A stretch of 64,000 nucleotides of DNA from RGIG3178 sp942492795 (GTDB lineage Bacteria; Bacillota; Clostridia; Christensenellales; QAND01), in contig OW818639.1 of the NCBI GenBank assembly GCA_942492795.1, forward strand, positions 186,001 through 250,000, given 5' to 3'. This document shows, in pieces, positions 36,423 through 45,739 of this stretch. Numbering within the stretch: the stretch's first letter is position 1; the number at the start of each line of letters is the position of its first letter. The notes under the pieces are model-generated. The model was not told the origin of the DNA. It ran no database searches and worked only from the letters and a program-made list of their open reading frames with translations. A program made the position numbers and the translations under genes.

Positions 36423-37329
36423 AATCGGTCATAGCCATGCTTTTCTCCCAAATGCGTTTGCCGGTCGTCCGGTCAAGCGCATGTTTGGCGGGTTTCTCCT
36501 CCACGGTCAAATGAAAAAAGCGGGCGCTGACGTCGCGCAGCTCGGGGGAGGCCGCCAAATAATAGATGGCGTTTGCCGAGATGGAAACTTCTTTGAGCAT
36601 ATGCCAGGTAAAATGCCGCAGAAAAAACCTGTACAGCCACCCGTTGTTGCTGCCGATGTTGGTCCGTACGTCTCCGGGGTGCAGCGCGTTGACGGTAACA
36701 CCCGTACCGTATAGTTTCTCCGCCAGTTCCCAAACGCACAGAAGCTGGGCGGATTTGGATGCGCCGTAGCCCCGAAGCCCTGTATAATGGCGCTTCTTCC
36801 AGTTGAGATCGTCCGGATCAAGCCCGTTGAACCGGTGCCCCTCGGAATTCACGAAAAGGATGCGCGAGGGAGCGCTTTGTTTCATTGTTTCTTGCAACAG
36901 ATTTGTAAACAGGAACGGCGCGAGATGATTTACGCAGAACACCATCTCGTAGCCTTGCTCCGTATAGAGCTTTTTGGTGGAATGCATGCCCGCGCTGTTG
37001 ATCAGAACGTCGATTTTGGCATACTTTTGTGCGATCGCCAACGCAGCCGTTCGCACCGTGTCCAGCCGGCTGAAGTCCGCCGTCACGATATCGACCAAAA
37101 CGTTGTATCGGCTTTCTATATCCCGGCGGATCCCCTGCGCTTTTTCCGGGTTGCGGCATACCATCACAAGCTGCGCGCCGCCCTGTGCAAGGCGCTGCAA
37201 TGCCGCCAATCCGACGCCGGATGTGGCGCCCGTGACAACACAAACCTTGCCGGCCATGGATTCCGATGTGCTTTTTTGGATCTCTTTTCTGTTTTTCAGA
37301 AACATCAGTTCATCAGGGAGCGAACGCAT
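36409..37329 (-). CDS. Short-chain dehydrogenase/reductase
   Basis: 306 residues. The Rossmann motif is TGATSGVGLAAL. The catalytic tetrad is visible as N in INSAG, S in FVNSEGHR, and Y-x3-K in YGASKSAQ. It resembles retinol-dehydrogenase-like SDRs. ATG 37329 follows GGAGGAAAATGCG; the longer open frame upstream covers the NTF2-like gene. It lies 14 bases after that gene, so the two form an operon. The end overlaps the FAD gene. Confidence 0.88.
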   Translation of the reverse strand: MRSLPDELMFLKNRKEIQKSTSESMAGKVCVVTGATSGVGLAALQRLAQGGAQLVMVCRNPEKAQGIRRDIESRYNVLVDIVTADFSRLDTVRTAALAIAQKYAKIDVLINSAGMHSTKKLYTEQGYEMVFCVNHLAPFLFTNLLQETMKQSAPSRILFVNSEGHRFNGLDPDDLNWKKRHYTGLRGYGASKSAQLLCVWELAEKLYGTGVTVNALHPGDVRTNIGSNNGWLYRFFLRHFTWHMLKEVSISANAIYYLAASPELRDVSARFFHLTVEEKPAKHALDRTTGKRIWEKSMAMTDFTER

Positions 37330-37343
37330 CGCATTTTCCTCCG

Positions 37344-37835
37344 TCAGCCAAAGAATTTCCGCATAAAACCGCGGTACAGCCTGCGGAACCCGGGTATCCC
37401 GTTGTATATATCGCCCCATAAATCGTAATAATCCCGTTGCTCCAGGATCCTGCCGTCCTCGTGCAGTGTCAGCTTGGTGCAGCCGAAGATCGGTGTGCTC
37501 GGCGACTTTCGAAAGGACATGGTCATTTTCCAATCCATCATGATGACGTTGGAATCCCCAACGATGCTTTGGATATCCATTTGCAGCTGCTTGCACCGTT
37601 TGGTCAGACGCGCGCACATCGCGGTAAAATTACCGATCCCCTCCAACCGCTGGATGGAGTCCATAAATACAATATCCGGATGATAGTAGGGAAAGATGTG
37701 CGACCAGTCCGGCTTGCCGATGCTGTTGTACGTCTTTGACCACAGTTCCCGTACCACATCCGTCGTAAGCTCCCGAAGCGCGTTTTGTTGCTTGTTTTCG
37801 CCCGGTGTGTTTTCCAACGCAGACATACCTCCCAT
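37344..37835 (-). CDS. SnoaL/NTF2-like protein
   Basis: 163 residues. The fold is read from ELWSKTYNSIGKPDWSHIFP, YYHPDIVFMDSIQRLEGIG, MMDWKMTMSFR and LTLHEDGRILEQRDYYDLWG, the pattern of small NTF2-like (SnoaL, ketosteroid-isomerase-type) proteins. It may be a hydrolase or isomerase, or bind a small hydrophobic ligand. It is the first gene of the operon with the SDR. The start is ambiguous: ATG 37835 was used, with ATG 37826 too close to its GGGAGG. Confidence 0.75.
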   Translation of the reverse strand: MGGMSALENTPGENKQQNALRELTTDVVRELWSKTYNSIGKPDWSHIFPYYHPDIVFMDSIQRLEGIGNFTAMCARLTKRCKQLQMDIQSIVGDSNVIMMDWKMTMSFRKSPSTPIFGCTKLTLHEDGRILEQRDYYDLWGDIYNGIPGFRRLYRGFMRKFFG

Positions 37836-38041
37836 ACAAACGAGTATTCCATGTCAATCCATTCCATCATACCAGAGACCGCGCGGTTTGCTTGCTTTAA
37901 TATATATCTCCGCCCTATTTTTACAATCAGTTTACAATGCTCTCTGTTTTTGCCGGTAAAAGCGGGATCCTCTGTGCGAGATTATGATAAACTATACATA
38001 TGGTTCGCTTCAAGAACAATTCTTTCAGAAGGAGGTTCACC

Positions 38042-38323
38042 ATGTCCGAAGACAACAAGAATTTCTTCAACACCGTATCAGAAAAGGTCACAGACGTCCT
38101 TGACGGAGAAGACAATCAGATGGGGACGGAAGATGATCTTGCCGCCAAGGCAAAGGCCAAAACCAAAGAAGTAGCCGGCGGCATCGCTGCCAAGGTCAAG
38201 GATGTTCTGGACGGGCCGGACAACATAGCGGGAACCGGTGATGACCCGCTTGAAAAAGCAAAAGAATCGGCAAAAGGCGCCTTCGAAAAAGTGAAGGATA
38301 TGTTTGATGATAAACAGGGCTGA
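38042..38323 (+). CDS. Acidic protein with duplicated DVLDGxDNxxGTxDD motif
   Basis: 93 residues, strongly charged. The segment KVTDVLDGEDNQMGTEDDL (about 15-33) recurs as KVKDVLDGPDNIAGTGDDP (51-69), each followed by an Ala/Lys-rich helix (AAKAKAKTKEVAGG and EKAKESAKGAFEKV). The repeated acidic loop could bind a cation, and the helices look like LEA or YtxH-type stress proteins. No family is recognised. AAGGAGG lies seven bases before the ATG. Confidence 0.7.
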   Translation: MSEDNKNFFNTVSEKVTDVLDGEDNQMGTEDDLAAKAKAKTKEVAGGIAAKVKDVLDGPDNIAGTGDDPLEKAKESAKGAFEKVKDMFDDKQG

Positions 38324-38362
38324 CAAGCATAACAAGAGCGACAGATTGTAGCGTGTCTCATG

Positions 38363-38417
38363 CAAAACAAGGGCCTTTGGACTCCGCAGGAGTGCTAAGG
38401 GCTCTTGCCTTTTATGC
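38363..38417 (+). terminator. Probable terminator
   Basis: Nested imperfect stems (CAAGGGCC with GGGCTCTTG; GGACTCC with GGAGT) are followed by CCTTTTAT. Confidence 0.45.
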
Positions 38418-38541
38418 GCCATATTTTTCACCGCAGCAACCGGACTTTTCTCCATTCACGCCAAAAGCACTGGCCTTGCTGAGATGCGATTGGGTTGCAT
38501 GCTTCCTTTTTCTTTCCCCCAAACCCCACACCGCGGCACAA

Positions 38542-38571
38542 GTGACAGCCGCGTCGTTTTGATGCTATACT
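38542..38571 (+). promoter_or_regulatory. Predicted promoter of nagZ
   Basis: GTGACA at 38542-38547 and TATACT at 38566-38571 with an 18-base spacer. The leader is about 30 bases. Confidence 0.45.
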
Positions 38572-38608
38572 TATCCATAGTTTAACCGCTTTAAAAAAGG
38601 AGATACCG

Positions 38609-39778
38609 ATGAGAAAGGCGCAATGGCTTGCGGTCCTATTTTGTGTTCTGACGCTCGCATCCTGCATTTCGCCTGCCGTTAAATCCGGCACGACCGCTTC
38701 CGTCGCGCCAACGCCAATTGCAGCGCCTTCCCCCACCGCGGTATTCGCGGATGCGCTGATGCAGACTGTCCAAAAGCTCAGCGACCGCGAACTGATCGGC
38801 CAGATGGTGATGATAGGCTTCGAAGGCACCGAAGCACCGTCTGAGGATCTGATCCGCCTGATGCGGGACTATAAGGTCGGCAATGTCATCCTGTTCGGAT
38901 GGAACCTGATAAGCTTTGCACAGACGAAGGAACTCACCGCCAAAATCACGGCCTATAACCCGCTGCCTTCTTTTCCGATGTTGATATCCACCGATGCCGA
39001 AGGCGGATCGGTTTACAGGCTGCCCTTTCGCCCGATCACAAAATCCGCCTATCAGCTTGGCAAAGCAGGGGACGCGCTGGCTGTCTATGCGCAGTACAAA
39101 AGCATCGGTGAGCAGCTTTTATCGTGCGGCATCACGGTAAACCTTGCGCCCGTACTGGATATTGCCAAATCGCTTGACGGTAAATTTTTAGCGGCAAAGC
39201 AACGGATGTTCGGCACCGATGCCGAATCGGTATCGATGCTTATCACATCTGCCGTGCGCGGGCTGCACGACGCGGGCGTTTTGTCTTTCGGCAAGCACTT
39301 TCCGGGCCATGGCAACACGGCCACAGATTCCCATTTGGAACTTCCGGTGATCGAGACCACGCTGACAGACTGGCGGTCGTATGACAGCAAACCCTTTGCC
39401 GCGGCGATCAACCAGGGCATCGACGGCATGCTCGTCGGGCATTTATCCTACCCGCTGATCGATCAAGGCAATATCGCGTCGCTGTCCCCGATTCTCATCT
39501 CCGACCTTTTGCGCCGGGAATTGGGATTCACCGGCATCGTGATGTCCGACGACATGCGCATGCAAGCGCTTTCGGATACCGTCAAGATCGACGAGGCGGC
39601 GGTGCGCTTTATCGAAGCAGGAGGAGATTTCGTATTGATCGGGCGGTATACCACCAAGCAGATAGCCACCCTTGACGGGCTTTACAATGCGCTCCAATCC
39701 GGGCGGCTTACCCGGGCACGTCTCGAGCAAAGCGTTTACCGCATCCTAATTGCAAAGCAGAAGCTGATACAGCATTAA
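38609..39778 (+). CDS. nagZ: Beta-N-acetylhexosaminidase, GH3, lipoprotein
   Basis: 389 residues. A signal peptide ends in the lipobox LASC (Cys20), then a Ser/Pro/Thr linker and a glycoside hydrolase family 3 domain. The NagZ signature KHFPGHGNTATDSH carries the loop histidine, and the catalytic aspartate lies in VMSDDM. NagZ enzymes remove N-acetylglucosamine from muropeptides; being lipid-anchored, this one acts outside the cell. AAAGGAG precedes the ATG. It is transcribed alone; a repeat cluster follows. Confidence 0.9.
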   Translation: MRKAQWLAVLFCVLTLASCISPAVKSGTTASVAPTPIAAPSPTAVFADALMQTVQKLSDRELIGQMVMIGFEGTEAPSEDLIRLMRDYKVGNVILFGWNLISFAQTKELTAKITAYNPLPSFPMLISTDAEGGSVYRLPFRPITKSAYQLGKAGDALAVYAQYKSIGEQLLSCGITVNLAPVLDIAKSLDGKFLAAKQRMFGTDAESVSMLITSAVRGLHDAGVLSFGKHFPGHGNTATDSHLELPVIETTLTDWRSYDSKPFAAAINQGIDGMLVGHLSYPLIDQGNIASLSPILISDLLRRELGFTGIVMSDDMRMQALSDTVKIDEAAVRFIEAGGDFVLIGRYTTKQIATLDGLYNALQSGRLTRARLEQSVYRILIAKQKLIQH

Positions 39779-39814
39779 CTCCTGCTTACAAGCAGCCATT
39801 AAAACAGTTCCTTA

Positions 39815-40370
39815 AAAATTGGGTGGTGGGTGGGTTTAGATCAATCCCGTCGCAGCGATATAAAAACCTCTTGTTTACATCGGAGTTTGCAATTTCCTTT
39901 GCTAAGGGGCCAGGGTGGGCTTCCGATTTCCCCCCTAGGCCCCTTAGCAATCCCCATACCCCCTTAAAACGGCCACTGCGTGGTGCGGTTGTTTGCAGGA
40001 ATGGCCACCCATTCCTGCCTGTTGATCTATAAGCACAATCCTTTCTGCGATAACGTGCTTTTCGATCTTCGGGGTTCAAAGGGGCTGCAGCCCCTTGCGG
40101 GGTGCGGGGCGGAGCCCCATCCATACCGGGCGGTGGGTAGAACCGAAAACGAGCGCTGCCAGTGGAATGGAGCCCGACTGCTGCCGGTGGCAGATAAAAG
40201 GAGGGTGACATTCTGTGAACAAGGGAGTGTGCTGAGCGACAGCGAAAGCAGACGACCATTGTAAACAGCGGAACGATGAAGCGAGTTGGAGGTTCTGAAA
40301 ATATGCGGTGAAGCCAAACGCCAGTGCAGGCTGAACCCATGCTTTTCAGAGGCAAAAGATCATCCCGCCG
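39815..40370. repeat. Mosaic intergenic repeat cluster 11
   Basis: Plus-orientation edge GGGTGGTGGGTGGGTTTAGAT (with one more copy near 40130), the TTTGCTAAGGGGCCAGGG to CCCCTTAGCAA block, GGGGCTGCAGCCCC (40081-40094) and a long GC-rich hairpin segment. No gene is supported. Confidence 0.82.
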
Positions 40371-40400
40371 CAGCGCAAACAAATCACCATCCAATTATAC

Positions 40401-40427
40401 AAAAAGGCGCCCAAAGGGCGCCTTTTG
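40401..40427 (-). terminator. Rho-independent terminator
   Basis: AAGGCGCCC and GGGCGCCTT pair around AAA, with T runs on both strands. It ends the metallo-hydrolase gene. Confidence 0.88.
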
Positions 40428-40441
40428 CACTTATGATAAAC

Positions 40442-41290
40442 TCAATACCCTGCTTCGATCAGCTCCGTGATGCGCGTGCGCAGCCTCTCTATGTTCTTAT
40501 GCCACTCGGCGGGATCGATAAACGGATTGGGTCCCAATGGATCGGCAAGGGTTTTCTTGCGCTTGGGGAAGGTGCTCGCGGGATGATTTTCCAACACGAT
40601 ATCGACCTTCTCGTCGATGACCTTGTTGACAGAATGCAAAAAGTCCTGCTGGGTGGTCTCGGGGTAGCCGGATTTCCTGTACGCTTCCTTGTACAGCGTG
40701 TTGAATCCCGCGCCGCCGAACGTCCCCGCGCGATAAGTCTTGCCGTCTTCCACCGTATCGAAGAAAAAGGAGAATACGCCCGGCGAATGCCCCGGCGTCG
40801 CTATGCATGTGATGGTCGTGTTGCCAAGCTTGACCACGTCGCCGTCTTTGAGTTCGACATCGGGCACGAACATACGAACCGGCGTTTCGTGGAAGTGCGA
40901 GAACCGCTCGGGACGTTCCCGAAACAGCTTCGCATCCGCCTCGCCGACATAGGTTTTACACCCGAACATCGAAACCAACGGTTCCGTCGCACCGTAATGG
41001 TCGCCATGGCCGTGTGAATGCAGGATGATCTTGATGTCCTTCGGATCAAAACCCGCTTCCCAGATCGACTGGAAGATCAGAAACTCGGTTCGCGGGAAGC
41101 CCGTATCGATGACGATCAGCCCGTCGCCGGTATCGATCAGGTGCGAGCATACGCGCTTGTCTCCGATATACCATATGTTGCCTGCCATACGGAACGGGGC
41201 AACATAGGGATCGCTCAGGCTCTTGTTCGGATCGCCGTCGACGTTGGAATTGCGCCGGTTCTCCAAATACTGTTCGTACGTCATTGCCAA
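40442..41290 (-). CDS. Metallo-beta-lactamase fold hydrolase
   Basis: 282 residues. The metal motif HSHGHGDHYG, later histidines in ATPGHSPGV and LENHPA, and the N-terminal GNIWYIGDKRVCSHLIDTGD are as in subclass B3-type members of this fold. Catalysis would use two zinc ions. The natural substrate is unknown; similarity to true lactamases does not show resistance. The start was set at TTG 41290, nine bases after AAGGAG; ATG 41284 is an alternative. Confidence 0.85.
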   Translation of the reverse strand: MAMTYEQYLENRRNSNVDGDPNKSLSDPYVAPFRMAGNIWYIGDKRVCSHLIDTGDGLIVIDTGFPRTEFLIFQSIWEAGFDPKDIKIILHSHGHGDHYGATEPLVSMFGCKTYVGEADAKLFRERPERFSHFHETPVRMFVPDVELKDGDVVKLGNTTITCIATPGHSPGVFSFFFDTVEDGKTYRAGTFGGAGFNTLYKEAYRKSGYPETTQQDFLHSVNKVIDEKVDIVLENHPASTFPKRKKTLADPLGPNPFIDPAEWHKNIERLRTRITELIEAGY

Positions 41291-41404
41291 GCTGACCATC
41301 TCCTTGAAAATTCGTTTTGTATAGGATACCAAAATCATAGCATCAATCGTTGGCGTTGAACAGTGAACAAACTGCTGTTTTTGTCCGGCGTTGAACCGCC
41401 AAGC

Positions 41405-41432
41405 AAAAAAGTCCCGGGAAACCGGGACTTTT
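41405..41432 (-). terminator. Rho-independent terminator
   Basis: AAAAGTCCCGG and CCGGGACTTTT pair around GAAA. It ends the arsR-acr3 operon. Confidence 0.9.
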
Positions 41433-41469
41433 CGTTGTGATGTAGATCGATCTTTTCCCCGCATTAATG

Positions 41470-42543
41470 CTACTTCTGTTCGATCTGCTCCGCATCTTTT
41501 TCGGGGAACCAATGCTTGGTCCTGTTGATGAATTTGACGAGCATCAGCATAACGGGCACTTCGGTCAGAACGCCGACCGTGCACGCCAGCACCACCGGCG
41601 AATCCGGCCCGAACAGCGAGATTGCGACCGCTACGGACAGTTCAAAAAAGTCGGAAGCGGCGATAAGCGAAGCGGGCGCGGCGATGTTGTGTGCCAGTTT
41701 AGCCCATTTGCACGTCTGATAGGCAAGGTTTGCCGATATGACGTTCTGCAGGACCAGCGGCACCGCGATCAACAGCACGTGGAAGGGATTCTTTACAATG
41801 ACATCGCCCTGGAAGGTGAAAATGATGACCAGCGTCATAAGCAGGCCGCCGGTGGTGATTCCGTCAAATTTGGGAACGAACTTCTTTAAGAAATACTCTT
41901 CCCCCCTCTTTTTGACGATCGATATTCTTGTGAAAAACCCTGCGACCAACGGGATCACTACAAACAGCGCGATGGAAAAGAACAGCGTGCTCCACGGTAT
42001 CTGTACGTTGTTAATGCCAAGCAGCAGCGATACCAACGGCACAAAAAGGACGAGGATGATCAGATCGTTGACAGAAACCTGGACAAGCGTGTGCGCCGGA
42101 TCGCCCTTTGTCAGGTTGCTCCACACAAACACCATCGCCGTACAAGGGGCTACGCCCAACAGCACCGCTCCCGTTACGTATTGCCGCGCTAATTCCGTTG
42201 GAATGAAAGCCTTAAACACAACGTAGAAAAAAAACGATGCAAGCCCGAACATCAGAAACGGCTTGATCAACCAGCTGTTGCCGCTGGAGATAAGAATGCC
42301 GATCGGACGCTTGCGCACGTCCTTGATGGACTGGAAATCGATCTTCATCATCATCGGATAGATCATGATCCAGATCAAAATCGCAATCGGAATATTCTGC
42401 CCCGCATACTGGATCTTTTCAAGGGTATTGGGTACCCCCGGCAAAAACCTGCCGATCAGGATTCCCGCCGCCATGCACAGAAGCACCCAGACAGTAAGGT
42501 ATTTCTCAAAAAATCCTATGCCCTGTGTTTTTTCATTTTCCAT
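41470..42543 (-). CDS. acr3: ACR3-family arsenite efflux permease
   Basis: 357 residues with about ten membrane helices. The family's essential cysteine is in GVAPCTAMVFVWS (Cys134), and the conserved glutamate is in LTEVPVML near the end. Acr3 expels arsenite (and sometimes antimonite) through the inner membrane, driven by the proton gradient. ATG 42543 follows AAAGGAG, which lies in the last codons of arsR, so the two are translationally coupled. No ArsC-type reductase is in the operon; the candidate at 32906 lies elsewhere. Confidence 0.93.
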   Translation of the reverse strand: MENEKTQGIGFFEKYLTVWVLLCMAAGILIGRFLPGVPNTLEKIQYAGQNIPIAILIWIMIYPMMMKIDFQSIKDVRKRPIGILISSGNSWLIKPFLMFGLASFFFYVVFKAFIPTELARQYVTGAVLLGVAPCTAMVFVWSNLTKGDPAHTLVQVSVNDLIILVLFVPLVSLLLGINNVQIPWSTLFFSIALFVVIPLVAGFFTRISIVKKRGEEYFLKKFVPKFDGITTGGLLMTLVIIFTFQGDVIVKNPFHVLLIAVPLVLQNVISANLAYQTCKWAKLAHNIAAPASLIAASDFFELSVAVAISLFGPDSPVVLACTVGVLTEVPVMLMLVKFINRTKHWFPEKDAEQIEQK

Positions 42544-42545
42544 TT

Positions 42546-42890
42546 TCATTGCTCCTTTGAAATAGTATTGCAAAGCCCTTTGCCAAGGCTGTCAAGGTTT
42601 TCGGCATCCTGTTTGAACGTGTCCAGCATGCTTAGCTGTGCCTGAAGATACGCGCACAGCGCGGCATGATCGCGGCAAAAGCTCTCGTTCTTTTTGTAAT
42701 GCATCCATTGGGCGCGCTTGGTCCCCGTGATCAGGCCGGCGTTTTTCAACACCGTCAGATGCCGGGACGCATTGGATTGCGTAAGATTGAGGATCTGCTC
42801 CAGCTCACAAACGCATATTTCGCTCTGCCAAACGACGGATAATATCCGAAGCCTTGTTTCATCCGCCAACGCCTTGAAAATTTGAAGCAT
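42546..42890 (-). CDS. arsR: ArsR-family metalloregulator
   Basis: 114 residues. The winged helix-turn-helix reads LTQSNASRHLTVLKNAGLI. The metal-binding motif is EICVCEL (Cys26, Cys28) in the alpha-3 helix, the classic As(III)/Sb(III) site. Binding of arsenite releases it from the operator and lets acr3 be expressed. ATG 42890 was chosen because AGGGGAC lies upstream; an earlier in-frame ATG runs through that site. It overlaps the acr3 ribosome-binding site. Confidence 0.93.
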   Translation of the reverse strand: MLQIFKALADETRLRILSVVWQSEICVCELEQILNLTQSNASRHLTVLKNAGLITGTKRAQWMHYKKNESFCRDHAALCAYLQAQLSMLDTFKQDAENLDSLGKGLCNTISKEQ

Positions 42891-42917
42891 ACTTCTGTCC
42901 CCTCCCATGCATCATTG

Positions 42918-43059
42918 CGCATACGCTCATATACTATGCGAACATGAAACCCGTTGACTCGATTCATCGATGCGCGGATACATGCGTTGCGGAGACCCTT
43001 TTCGGCATGCCTGTATGCGCATTTACTCATATAATAAGGCATAGCAAAGGCGTTGTCAA
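42918..43059 (-). promoter_or_regulatory. arsR-acr3 promoter and candidate operator
   Basis: On the minus strand TTGACA (43054-43059) is followed after 17 bases by TATTAT (43031-43036). Between it and the gene an inverted pair, CGCATA and TATGCG (42918-42940), is a candidate ArsR site. Confidence 0.7.
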
Positions 43060-43119
43060 CCCAATCAAATGGTTTATTACACTTTTTTCTTGTAAGGAGC
43101 AAGGTTCCTTTTCTTTGCA

Positions 43120-43540
43120 AAGGCCGGGTGGGCTTACGATTCCCCCTTAAGCCTCGGATCCCTCTTCTGAAAGACTTAGGTTTTTAATTTCGCTCACGCT
43201 CATTCTCGAGGTAAAGATATCCCCTCGCAGAGAGCGGTTTTTTCTTTCTTTTTGCTAAGGGGCCGGGGAGACTTCCGATTTTCTCCCCAGGCCCCTTAGC
43301 AATCCCCTACCCCTCTTGAAAACGGCCACTGCGTGGAGCGGTGGCGTTGCAGGAACGGTCAAAGACCATACCTGCCTGTGACGTGTGAGAACAGCTTCTA
43401 CAAAAATATCCCACATACTTCTTCGGTATTAAAAGGGGCGGCGCAGCTTCCCACAGATTCATATCAATAAATCTGTGATTCGGGAGGTTGCGCAAGGAGA
43501 TGTTATATCCCTTTTGAAAGGCAAACACTTGGTGAGCATA
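43120..43540. repeat. Mosaic intergenic repeat cluster 12
   Basis: Block from TTTGCTAAGGGGCCGGGG to CCCCTTAGCAA, the GGCCACTGCGTGGAG segment, a degraded GGAACGGTC palindrome near 43351 and an AGATTCAT hairpin with one mismatch near 43462. No gene is supported. Confidence 0.8.
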
Positions 43541-43628
43541 TCGGCATTACAACAGATATCCAAACATGAAAACCTTCTGATGGTGTATAATTGATTCAAT
43601 CCGTTTGATAAGGAGTGAACCGCAAACC

Positions 43629-44783
43629 ATGGACATCCCCGGCAACATCAACATCGTAACGGTGGCGATCGCCTGTATCTTTGCCGCGCCCATCGTGTTT
43701 GGTCTGTTGTTCCCCAAAATTAACCGGCCGTTCGAGTCGTTGCTGTACAATCTGATCTTTCTCGGCTCCGTCCTGCTGTCGTTCTATTTGACGCGGCTGC
43801 TTCTTTTGGATCCCGATAACGCCATTTTGTCGTTTGTTTACGGAATCCTTCCGCAATTCCGCGCCGTCATCACAAGCGGCAGCGTCTGGGTTTACGCCTA
43901 TTTCATCGCAATCATCCAGCTTCTGCTCAACGGCGCTTTTTATCTGCTGCTTCTCCCGCTTCACAAGCCCGCCGTCCGTCTGTCGGAAAGTGTCTCCTCC
44001 GCGTTTGACTCGATGCACAACGTTCCCCGGCGTATCGTCGGCGGATTGTGGCAGATTCCCAAATCCGTGTGGCTCGTGCTGCTGTTCTCGATTCTTTTAA
44101 ATTTTTTTACCGGGCATTTCGGCAGCTCCGCGATAACAGCCTTTGCCAACAACTCCGTTCCCTACCAGATGATCCAATCCAGCGTCATACAGCCGCTTTT
44201 AAACAGCAGCGTCATAAAGGACATTCAGGTAATCGTCAAGGATTCGTTTAAAACTGCGGACAGCGAAACACCCGACGCGGCTGAAAAGGAACAGCTGATC
44301 ATCTATTTCAACGGCGTCACCTTAAGCGAGGCCGTGAAATCCAATGCGGCGATCGACGCTATGGCAAAGCAGATCGTGGGCACGGAAACGGACGGCATGA
44401 AGAAAGCGTTGCTGCTCTATCGGTGGGTCAGTTCGAACATCAAATACGATTACAACAAAGCGGAAGCGTTGGCCAAAAAGCCGACGGGCATATCTTCAGG
44501 CGCGATCGTGGCATTTACAACAAAGAAAGGCATCTGCTTTGACTATTCCTGCCTGTACGTAGCCATGTGCCGGGCAACCGGCCTTCGGGTTAGGTTTATA
44601 ACCGGGTTGGGCTATACCGGCACGGTATGGGGCGACCACGCCTGGAACCAGGTGTATAACGTTGCAAATGAAACCTGGATCAACGTCGATACGACCTTCG
44701 GCAGCTCGGGCATCAACTACTTCAACCGTGCCAATTTCAATGCCGACCACTCCAAAGGAACCATTCACGGCGAATGGAAATGA
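43629..44783 (+). CDS. Transglutaminase-like membrane protein
   Basis: 384 residues with four or so N-terminal membrane helices (to about 165). The outside transglutaminase-like domain carries Cys in KKGICFDYSCLY, His in GDHAWNQV and Asp in INVDTTFG, which form the catalytic triad. Such domains act as peptidases or cross-linkers. The start ATG 43629 was used; AGGAGTG is upstream but at a long spacing. The next gene starts 62 bases after the stop. Confidence 0.82.
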   Translation: MDIPGNINIVTVAIACIFAAPIVFGLLFPKINRPFESLLYNLIFLGSVLLSFYLTRLLLLDPDNAILSFVYGILPQFRAVITSGSVWVYAYFIAIIQLLLNGAFYLLLLPLHKPAVRLSESVSSAFDSMHNVPRRIVGGLWQIPKSVWLVLLFSILLNFFTGHFGSSAITAFANNSVPYQMIQSSVIQPLLNSSVIKDIQVIVKDSFKTADSETPDAAEKEQLIIYFNGVTLSEAVKSNAAIDAMAKQIVGTETDGMKKALLLYRWVSSNIKYDYNKAEALAKKPTGISSGAIVAFTTKKGICFDYSCLYVAMCRATGLRVRFITGLGYTGTVWGDHAWNQVYNVANETWINVDTTFGSSGINYFNRANFNADHSKGTIHGEWK

Positions 44784-44845
44784 TTAAGGGATCACAACAG
44801 AAATCCACAAGAACCACATACTATACGGAAAGCGACGGTACAAAC

Positions 44846-45220
44846 ATGAAAATTGCAGCGACCTATGAAAACACAGAGATATTCCAGCACTTCGGACAAT
44901 CCAAACGGTTCAAAGTTTACGAGATTGCAGACGGCAAGATCGTGAAGACATCGATCATCGACACTCTGGGCAGCGGCCACGGGACGCTGGCAGGGTTTCT
45001 CAAACAGCTTAACGTCGACACGCTCCTCTGCGGCGGCATCGGCGACGGAGCGAAACAGACGCTGGCGGAGGCGGGCATCAGGCTTTGCGCCGGTGCGTCC
45101 GGCGACGCGGACAAGGCTGTTTTGGCCTTGCTCTCGGGCGAATTGATCTTTAGCCCCGACGCGACCTGCGACCATCACGGCGAAAATCATGCCGATCACG
45201 ACTGCGCGAATCACGAATAA
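44846..45220 (+). CDS. NifX/NifB-type (dinitrogenase iron-molybdenum cofactor) domain protein
   Basis: 124 residues. The domain is read from MKIAATYENTEIFQHFGQSK, KVYEIADGKIV and LCGGIGDGAKQTLAEAGIRL. The C-terminus is His/Asp/Cys-rich (CDHHGENHADHDCANHE), which suits metal or cluster binding. Stand-alone members are common in anaerobes that do not fix nitrogen, with a presumed role in iron-sulfur or molybdenum handling. ATG 44846 was chosen by the usual family start; an upstream ATG at 44774 is possible. Confidence 0.85.
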   Translation: MKIAATYENTEIFQHFGQSKRFKVYEIADGKIVKTSIIDTLGSGHGTLAGFLKQLNVDTLLCGGIGDGAKQTLAEAGIRLCAGASGDADKAVLALLSGELIFSPDATCDHHGENHADHDCANHE

Positions 45221-45234
45221 TCCCACAGATACGG

Positions 45235-45265
45235 CAAATGCCACCTTTGGTGGCATTTGTTTTTG
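45235..45265 (+). terminator. Rho-independent terminator
   Basis: CAAATGCCACC and GGTGGCATTTG pair around TTT and are followed by TTTTTG. Confidence 0.9.
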
Positions 45266-45424
45266 TGTATGGACAGAACGTTATGGATGCTGCCTTGTGC
45301 ATACCCTGTAATGCAAAACGAGCAACGATTAAAAACCTTTCACTGCGCCTATACCCCGATGCCCGTTGCAGGCAGCGGTCCTGATCGTTCCTGCCTTTAA
45401 GGTTGGGCTCACCATCGTTGGCGG

Positions 45425-45583
45425 CTACTTGCTCACAAACGTGGAACAGCATGTGCCTTCGCGGGATCTTGCCTTCCCGTCGCCCGACGCATTCACCTGC
45501 AGCGCGTTTGCGTGACACATCCTGTTCTTGTTGTATAGACAATTGTCCACGCCGCATTTGATCTTAATGCTGGGAGCTTCCAT
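45425..45583 (-). CDS. DUF1540 domain peptide
   Basis: 52 residues, read directly from the sequence. The DUF1540 cysteine pattern is complete: KCGVDNCLYNKNRMCHA, then ALQVNASGDGKA and CCSTF. AAGGTG lies five to six bases before the ATG. Members are tiny metal-binding proteins of unknown role, common in Clostridia. A longer overlapping frame at 45493-45783 is not supported. Confidence 0.82.
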   Translation of the reverse strand: MEAPSIKIKCGVDNCLYNKNRMCHANALQVNASGDGKARSREGTCCSTFVSK

Positions 45584-45739
45584 TTTTTCACCTTCTTCCC
45601 CATCGCTTTTCTGTTAGTCTTTCGGAATCCGGATTTTTTATTCCGAGGCTCTCCAACAAAAAACGATTCGGGCGCTTTACAGATCTGCCGTCCGATGGCG
45701 GTATCGTTGCGGTTCCCCTGAAATACCGCATTGCAACGC

